A stretch of 11,326 nucleotides of DNA from Dermatophilaceae bacterium. Its GTDB lineage: Bacteria; Actinomycetota; Actinomycetes; Actinomycetales; Dermatophilaceae. The stretch spans positions 1 to 11,326 of the forward strand of contig JABFXB010000358.1 in the NCBI GenBank assembly GCA_013361975.1, in the 5' to 3' direction. Both the position numbers and the translations under genes were made by a program. Shown piece after piece: positions 1 through 4,532 of the stretch. The notes beneath the pieces are model-generated. The model worked only from the letters and a program-made list of their open reading frames with translations, searched no databases and had not been told where the DNA came from. Position 1 is the first letter of the stretch; the number at the start of each line of letters is the position of its first letter.

Positions 1-2298
1 TGCTGCGGAAGCCTCGCTGAACGTGAGGAAGCGGCCCTGGTGGGCCTCCAGCGCGAGGTCGACACCGTGCAGCTCGTCGACGACGCCGAGTTCGTCGCCG
101 GTCAGCTCGTCGACGACGCTCCAGCCAGGTGTGAAGTGGTTGCTCGAGACCCGCACGTCGACCGGGTCGGCGCTGAAGTTGAGCACCGTCGCCTGACGCA
201 GCACACCGGGCAGGTCGTCGTGCACCATGGCGAGCACGCCGGGGTGGCTGCACGCCGGCACCTCGATCTGGGTCGCCGTGGCGATCCCCGACGACTCACG
301 CACCCGCAGGATGTGGGCGAGCTGCGACGCGAAGGAGTCGGGGTCGTCGAGCTGGGCGGGAAGCGTCCCGTAGAGCGAGCGACCGCGCGGCATACCCGAC
401 GCCGAGTGCGACAGGTCGGGCCGGTAGTCCATCAGGTCGTACGCGCCCCGGTGCAGCCAGCGCGTGTCACCGGTGGCGAGGAGGTGGCCGATCTCCTCGC
501 GGTCGACCGTGGTCATCCCGGCGAGGTCCCACCCCGACAGGGCGAACACGCCCGGCTGCAGCGCGTTGAACATCGCCAGCAGCAGGTGCGCCTGGCGGAT
601 GTTGTCGATGTCGAGTCCGTCGACCACGTCGAGGTCGCGGTAGCCGAGCGCAGCCGCGATGACGGTCGCCGTGGTCGAGGCGATCCCGTTGGTCGTGAAG
701 ATCGCGTTGTAGGGGCCGGCCTCGCCGGTGAGGTGCTCGACGAGCTGGGCCCGCACGTGGGCAGCGAGCGCCCCGCCGCTGACCTCGACCCCGTGGAAGG
801 TGAAGAGGTCGTCCCGGTGCAGGGTCTCGAAGTGGACCAGCTCGTAGGTGAGCTCGTCGTGGTTCTGCAGGGCGTGGACGAGTGAGATCGGGTGCACGCC
901 CGACTCGAGCGAGATGTTGAGGGTCAGCCGCAGGAACTCGGTGTCGGCCGTGGCGAGCGCGTGGTGGTAGGCGGGCCGGTTGACGAAGTCGTAGGACAGG
1001 TCGGCGCCGGCCTCGGCCGTGACCCGGATGTCGTCGACGGTCAGGTTGAGCTCCTGGAAGCTGAAGCCGCCGACCTTGCGCACCATGGAGCCGATCAGCT
1101 GGTTGGCCGCCTCGGAGAGCGGGTGCCCCTCGGACCAGGCGGCCTCGCCCTCGCTGGACTTCTCGACACCGAGGAAGCCGTTCGCATCCAGGCGCAGGCC
1201 TCCCGAACCGAGGTCTCCCATGGAGTGCAGCGCATCGCCGATGACCAGGCGCATCCCGGCGAAGGTCGGGTCGAGCCAGTTGATGGAGGGCTGGCCCTCC
1301 TTGAAGTAGTGCAGGTACACCCACCGGCGAGCGACACCGTCCTCGCCCACGACCTCGCCCGTCGCCGACCAGTTGGTCTCCTTGACTCCGGGGGCGTGGA
1401 AGATGACGCGCTGCAGCCGGCCGATGATGTAGCCGGCCTTCTCCAGGGCAGCCTCCGCCTCGCCGTCGAGGTTCGCCGAGTCGCGTCCGGGACGCACCTC
1501 GGGCAGCAGGTGCCAGTCGCTCGGGTCGATCTGGACCATGTGGAAGATGCCGGGGTAGTCGCCGACGTTCATCTCCGCGAGACGGAAGTCGGGTCCCTTG
1601 CCGGTGTGGCCCGGCACGATGTCGTCGATGATCGTGCCGCCGTGCGCCGAGGCGACGTCGCACATCGAGCGGTACTCGTCCTCGGTGCCGAACGCCGCGT
1701 CGATCTGCGTGGAGATCCGGTCGAAGTGCCCGTCCACGCTGGGTGTCGGGTCCCAGCCGGAGAGACCCCCGGCGCGCTTGACCGGACCCGTGTGGACGGC
1801 CCTGATGCCGATGCGCGCGAAGACGTCCCAGAGGTCGGGGTCGGCGAGCGTGCCGAGGAACGACGAGCCCGCCTTCGTCACCATCGAGATGGGGTATGCC
1901 GTGAACCACACGGGAGCCGCGTGCACCGCTGCCACGGGGTTGGGCCGTGCGAAGGGGTTCTGCCACATCGACCCCTGCCCGGAGAACTGGGCGGCGATCG
2001 CCTTCGCGTCGGCGAGCATCGACTCCCGCTTCAGCCACGCGACGTATGCGGGGTTGGTGCCCTCGGGCTCGCCGACCCGCTCGCTCGGCTCCGGAGCGCC
2101 CTGCCCCCGCAGACGGGCGCGCGGACGCATCCGCAACGGCTGGGGTCGTGCGGCGAAGAAGTGCTCGGAGTAGCTGATCTCGGCCGGCTCGCGCTCGGCC
2201 GGGTCGTGCTCGACCGGCTCGTGCGGGTCGGGAGCGGCTGCACCGTGCTCGGAGGGGTCGGTCTTCGTCCTGGCGTCGACGTGCTCCATGCTCGCCAT
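1..2298 (-). CDS. Trehalose synthase-like GH13 protein (maltose alpha-D-glucosyltransferase type), 3' end cut by window
   Basis: This is a glycoside hydrolase family 13 enzyme, most likely of the maltose alpha-D-glucosyltransferase (trehalose synthase) group that interconverts maltose and trehalose in the cytoplasm. The window holds 766 codons and no stop, so the C-terminus is missing. Visible GH13 signatures, numbered from the ATG at 2298, are a region-I-like IIDDIVPGHTG (about 223-233), the nucleophile segment GGLRLDANGFLG with Asp371, a candidate acid/base Glu416 in FSFQELNL, and NHDELTYEL with Asp481. NHDELT is typical of trehalose synthases. The sequence otherwise differs from classical TreS: it lacks the usual N-terminal block and instead has about 80 Ala/Pro/Glu/His-rich residues, probably disordered. 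The start is uncertain. The ATG at 2289 is an alternative, with GGATGG just upstream. The gene lies 64 bp downstream of cycA on the same strand, behind a terminator-like hairpin. The family call is firm; the exact substrate is inferred. Confidence 0.8.
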   Translation of the reverse strand, partial: MASMEHVDARTKTDPSEHGAAAPDPHEPVEHDPAEREPAEISYSEHFFAARPQPLRMRPRARLRGQGAPEPSERVGEPEGTNPAYVAWLKRESMLADAKAIAAQFSGQGSMWQNPFARPNPVAAVHAAPVWFTAYPISMVTKAGSSFLGTLADPDLWDVFARIGIRAVHTGPVKRAGGLSGWDPTPSVDGHFDRISTQIDAAFGTEDEYRSMCDVASAHGGTIIDDIVPGHTGKGPDFRLAEMNVGDYPGIFHMVQIDPSDWHLLPEVRPGRDSANLDGEAEAALEKAGYIIGRLQRVIFHAPGVKETNWSATGEVVGEDGVARRWVYLHYFKEGQPSINWLDPTFAGMRLVIGDALHSMGDLGSGGLRLDANGFLGVEKSSEGEAAWSEGHPLSEAANQLIGSMVRKVGGFSFQELNLTVDDIRVTAEAGADLSYDFVNRPAYHHALATADTEFLRLTLNISLESGVHPISLVHALQNHDELTYELVHFETLHRDDLFTFHGVEVSGGALAAHVRAQLVEHLTGEAGPYNAIFTTNGIASTTATVIAAALGYRDLDVVDGLDIDNIRQAHLLLAMFNALQPGVFALSGWDLAGMTTVDREEIGHLLATGDTRWLHRGAYDLMDYRPDLSHSASGMPRGRSLYGTLPAQLDDPDSFASQLAHILRVRESSGIATATQIEVPACSHPGVLAMVHDDLPGVLRQATVLNFSADPVDVRVSSNHFTPGWSVVDELTGDELGVVDELHGVDLALEAHQGRFLTFSEASAA

Positions 2299-2311
2299 CC
2301 AAGCACTTGCG

Positions 2312-2353
2312 CCGGGGCCGAGGGTGAGGCGACCCCGCCACCCTCGGCCCCGG
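2312..2353 (-). terminator. Perfect 15-bp inverted repeat after cycA, candidate intrinsic terminator
   Basis: The arms CCGGGGCCGAGGGTG (2312-2326) and CACCCTCGGCCCCGG (2339-2353) are exact reverse complements separated by a 12-nt loop. The stem begins about 10 bases after the cycA stop codon (2363-2365, minus strand) and ends 14 bases before the ATG at 2298 of the next gene. No T-run follows on either strand; T-less hairpins are common candidate terminators in actinobacteria. It may end the cycA transcript or protect its 3' end, which would leave the GH13 gene dependent on a promoter inside the end of cycA. Such a promoter was not identified. Confidence 0.65.
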
Positions 2354-2362
2354 AGCAGCGGG

Positions 2363-3904
2363 TCAGCGTGACCGGGCGCCCTCGAGGTCGCTCTTCTCCT
2401 CGAGCTCCCGGCGGAAGGCCTCGTAGCGCTCGAGGTGGTGCGGCCGGCGACGAACGACCGCCCAGCCGATCCCGAGGACCACGAACCAGACGGGCGTCAC
2501 GACCAGGGCCTGCAGCGTGTCCGCTCGCTGCGTGAGCGCCCAGACCAGGAACGCGAAGAAGGCGAAGACGGCATACACCATGGGGATGCCGCCGGGCATG
2601 CGGAAGCTCGAGGCCGCGTGCCGCTCCGGGTGCTTCCTGCGGTAGGCCAGGTAGGAGACGAGGATCATCGTCCAGACGAACATGAACAGCAGCGCCGAGA
2701 TCGTGGTGACGACCGTGAAGGCCTCGATGATCGAGGTGCCCGCGTAGAGCAGGGCCACGCCGCCGAGCAGGAACGCGCACGAGAAGACGAGTGCGCTCGC
2801 GGGCACCTTGCGCTTCGTCAGCCGGCGCAGCCGCGACGGCGCGTCGCCCTCGAGCGCGAGGCCGTAGATCATCCGCGAGGTCGAGTACATGCCGGAGTTC
2901 GCCGACGACGCGGCCGAGGTGAGCACGACGAAGTTGATGAGCGAGGCGGCCATGCCGAGGCCGGCGAGGCTGAACATCCCGACGAACGGCGACTTGTCGG
3001 CCACGATCTGGCGCCACGGCGTGACGGCCATGATGACGACGAGCGCGCCCACGTAGAAGAGCATGATCCGGATCGGGATCGAGTTGATCGCCTTGGGCAG
3101 CGTCCGCTCGGGGTTCTTGGTCTCGGCGGCGGTCGTGCCGACGAGCTCGAGCCCGACGAAGGCGAAGACGGCGATCTGGAAGCCGGCGACGAAGCCCATG
3201 ACGCCGGTGGGGAAGAAGCCGCCGTCCTGCCACAGGTTCGCGAAGGAGGCCTTCGCGCCGCCCGGGTCGGTGAAGTTGGTGAACACCATGACGACGCCGA
3301 CGATGATCAGCGTGACGATCGCGACGATCTTGACGAGGGCGAACCAGAACTCGGTCTCGCCGAAGGCCTTGACGGTGGGCAGGTTGAGGCCGAGCAGCAG
3401 CGCGATGGCGGCCACGCCGGGGATCCACAGCGGCAGGTCGGGCCACCAGAACGACACGTAGCCGGCGATGGCGACGATGTCGGCCATGCCGGTGACGATC
3501 CAGCAGAACCAGTACGTCCAGCCGGTGAAGAAGCCGGCCCAGGGGCCGAGCAGGTCGGCCGCGAAGTCGGTGAAGGACTTGTAGTTGAGGTTCGACAGCA
3601 GCAGCTCGCCCATCGCCCGCATGACGAAGAAGAGCATGAAGCCGATGGTCATGTAGACGAAGATCACCGACGGGCCTGCCAGCGAGATCGTCTTGCCCGA
3701 GCCCATGAAGAGCCCGGTGCCGATGGCACCGCCGATGGCGATGAGCTGGATGTGGCGGTTCGACAGGGACCGCGCGAGGTGCGGGTTCTCCTGGCTGCCG
3801 GAGCCGTGCGGGAAGGTCTCGTGCTGCGTGGGGCGGGTCCGCTCCACCGCGTCTGCGATGGGGGGCGCGGTCATGGCGTCAGCGCCGTTGCTGAGTGGGG
3901 TCAT
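2363..3904 (-). CDS. cycA: D-serine/D-alanine/glycine permease CycA (APC superfamily)
   Basis: This is a cytoplasmic-membrane amino acid:proton symporter of the APC superfamily, amino acid transporter family. It closely matches E. coli CycA as I remember it. Shared stretches include NRHIQLIAIGGAIGTGLFMG near the first membrane helix, FVMRAMGELLLSNL, DLLGPWAG.FTGWTYWFCW, AGFQIAVFAFVG.ELVGTTAA, INSIPIRI, SPFV, and INFVVLTSAASSANSG. About twelve hydrophobic segments are visible, and the charged C-tail ends in ...LEGARSR. The frame is open up to a GTG at 3991, but that codon lies inside riboswitch aptamer 2, so I chose the ATG at 3904, giving 513 residues. No good SD precedes this ATG; an ATG at 3874 is also possible. 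The N-terminal tail is roughly 25-30 residues longer than in E. coli. The gene is divergent from gcvP and preceded by its own tandem glycine riboswitch, which supports glycine as a physiological substrate. Confidence 0.93.
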   Translation of the reverse strand: MTPLSNGADAMTAPPIADAVERTRPTQHETFPHGSGSQENPHLARSLSNRHIQLIAIGGAIGTGLFMGSGKTISLAGPSVIFVYMTIGFMLFFVMRAMGELLLSNLNYKSFTDFAADLLGPWAGFFTGWTYWFCWIVTGMADIVAIAGYVSFWWPDLPLWIPGVAAIALLLGLNLPTVKAFGETEFWFALVKIVAIVTLIIVGVVMVFTNFTDPGGAKASFANLWQDGGFFPTGVMGFVAGFQIAVFAFVGLELVGTTAAETKNPERTLPKAINSIPIRIMLFYVGALVVIMAVTPWRQIVADKSPFVGMFSLAGLGMAASLINFVVLTSAASSANSGMYSTSRMIYGLALEGDAPSRLRRLTKRKVPASALVFSCAFLLGGVALLYAGTSIIEAFTVVTTISALLFMFVWTMILVSYLAYRRKHPERHAASSFRMPGGIPMVYAVFAFFAFLVWALTQRADTLQALVVTPVWFVVLGIGWAVVRRRPHHLERYEAFRRELEEKSDLEGARSR

Positions 3905-3918
3905 GGTCCGGTCCGTTC

Positions 3919-3946
3919 GGGGAGGAAGGATGGGCTGCTCCTCCCC
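3919..3946 (-). promoter_or_regulatory. Hairpin in the cycA leader, candidate riboswitch expression platform
   Basis: On the minus strand GGGGAGGA (3946-3939) and TCCTCCCC (3926-3919) form a perfect 8-bp stem with a 12-nt loop. The hairpin starts right after the last helix of glycine aptamer 2 and ends 14 bases before the chosen cycA start. The 5' arm is a strong SD-like sequence, but no ATG, GTG or TTG lies at a suitable distance behind it. No T-run follows. The hairpin could be the switching element for transcription or translation; its direction of control cannot be read from sequence alone. Confidence 0.5.
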
Positions 3947-3947
3947 G

Positions 3948-4131
3948 CGCTGTATCGGACCTGAGAGTTTCGCGGAGCGCTCCGCTTGCACCGTCGGTGG
4001 GTCGGCTGCGCGCCGGCCGCTTTCCAGAGTTGCCTAGTCCTGACGGTACGGGGGCCTGAGAGATTCCCGGGGAGGGTCTTGCTCCTTCGGCGCCCGACGT
4101 CCCTGGTGGGGGACGGCGGGACTCTCCCGCC
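3948..4131 (-). promoter_or_regulatory. Tandem glycine riboswitch upstream of cycA
   Basis: Read on the minus strand this region has the signature of the two-aptamer glycine riboswitch (gcvT motif). Aptamer 1 runs from CGGGAGAG (near 4130) through GCGCCGAAGGAGCAA to AATCTCTCAGGC (ending at 4054). A linker of about 22 nt follows. Aptamer 2 runs from AACTCTGGAAAG (4031-4020) through CACCGACGGTGCAAGC and a GGAGCGCTCC hairpin to ACTCTCAGGTCC (ending at 3957), closed by CAGCG (3952-3948). The closing helix of aptamer 2, CTCTG (4029-4025) with CAGCG, has one mismatch where the gcvP copy pairs perfectly. Known glycine riboswitches turn on glycine cleavage genes and may turn transporters off; which applies here is not shown. 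Confidence 0.9.
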
Positions 4132-4165
4132 ACGACTCGATGGCTCTTCAGTTGGGACGGGTCGG

Positions 4166-4195
4166 ACGGTAGACCCCGCGGGCGGCGGGGCACAA
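4166..4195 (-). promoter_or_regulatory. Candidate cycA promoter
   Basis: On the minus strand a -35-like TTGTGC (4195-4190) and a -10-like TACCGT (4171-4166) are separated by 18 bp. TACCGT fits the actinobacterial TAnnnT pattern. Transcription would begin near 4158-4160 and read into the riboswitch starting near 4131. The assignment rests on motif and position only. Confidence 0.4.
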
Positions 4196-4234
4196 CCCCG
4201 GTCCCATCGAGTCCCGCCGGGAGGTGGACCCGCA

Positions 4235-4264
4235 TTGACGCGACGTCGTGGGGGTGTCTACCTT
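4235..4264 (+). promoter_or_regulatory. Candidate promoter of the gcvP operon
   Basis: The -35-like TTGACG (4235-4240) matches the vegetative sigma-factor consensus in five of six bases. It is followed after 18 bp by TACCTT (4259-4264), which fits TAnnnT. Transcription would begin near 4271, about 27 bases before the gcvP riboswitch. Spacing and distance to the riboswitch mirror the opposing cycA promoter candidate. Inferred from motif and position only. Confidence 0.5.
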
Positions 4265-4297
4265 GGGCGCCACAACTCCACATCGCCGTTCGAACTG

Positions 4298-4475
4298 CAG
4301 CGGGAGAGCCCGTGCCCACCCGGCACGGCGCCGAAGGAGCAACTTCTCCCCAAGAATCTCTCAGGCCCCCATGACCGTTGCGGTGAGGCGAACTCTGGAA
4401 AGCAGGACCCGGTCCTGCACCCACGGTGCAAGCCGCCACAGGCGGTGAAGCTCTCAGGTCCCATGACAGAGCGGG
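4298..4475 (+). promoter_or_regulatory. Tandem glycine riboswitch upstream of gcvP
   Basis: Aptamer 1 spans about 4300-4366: GCGGGAGAG, a CCGTGCC/GGCACGG hairpin, GCGCCGAAGGAGCAA (4329-4342) and AATCTCTCAGGC (4355-4366). After a linker of about 24 nt, aptamer 2 spans 4391-4471: AACTCTGGAAAG, a GCAGGACC/GGTCCTGC hairpin, CACGGTGCAAGC, a GCCGCC/GGCGGT hairpin, CTCTCAGGTCC and GACAGAG. CTCTG (4393-4397) pairs exactly with CAGAG (4467-4471) as the closing helix. This is the standard architecture of the gcvT-motif RNA. In Streptomyces griseus glycine riboswitches activate glycine cleavage genes, so an ON switch is the likely behaviour here. Confidence 0.94.
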
Positions 4476-4529
4476 GAGGTCACCCACACCGTCGCGCCCT
4501 CGGGCGCGGCGCCGAACAGGGAGCCTCCT
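4473..4529 (+). promoter_or_regulatory. Leader segment between riboswitch and gcvP, candidate expression platform
   Basis: GGGAGG (4474-4479), directly behind the closing helix of aptamer 2, can pair with CCTCCT (4524-4529), which lies between the gcvP SD (AGGGAG, 4518-4523) and its ATG (4533). Inside the enclosed loop CGCGCCC (4493-4499) and GGGCGCG (4502-4508) form a strong GC hairpin. The long helix would sit against the SD and could limit translation. A smaller local fold, CAGG (4517-4520) with CCTG (4527-4530), would cover the SD instead. The mechanism is inferred. Confidence 0.4.
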
Positions 4530-4532
4530 GCA

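Noticed and set aside
40..2535. Plus-strand open frames opposite the GH13 gene (40-885 and 892-2535)
   Set aside because: Their composition (Val/Asp/Glu/His-rich) is the antisense reflection of GC-rich codons, and the minus-strand GH13 protein has clear catalytic motifs.
2435..3964. Plus-strand open frame opposite cycA
   Set aside because: Rich in Asp, Glu, Arg and His with no domain; it mirrors the hydrophobic codons of CycA on the other strand.
3905..3991. GTG start at 3991 giving a 542-residue CycA
   Set aside because: These 29 codons overlap the second glycine aptamer and its hairpin, and they encode the riboswitch consensus (CTCTCAGGTCC) rather than conserved protein sequence.
4248..4464. 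Small frames within the intergenic region (4248-4448 plus, 4258-4464 minus), considered as leader peptides
   Set aside because: They coincide with the aptamer sequences and have no convincing SD; structure explains the sequence better.
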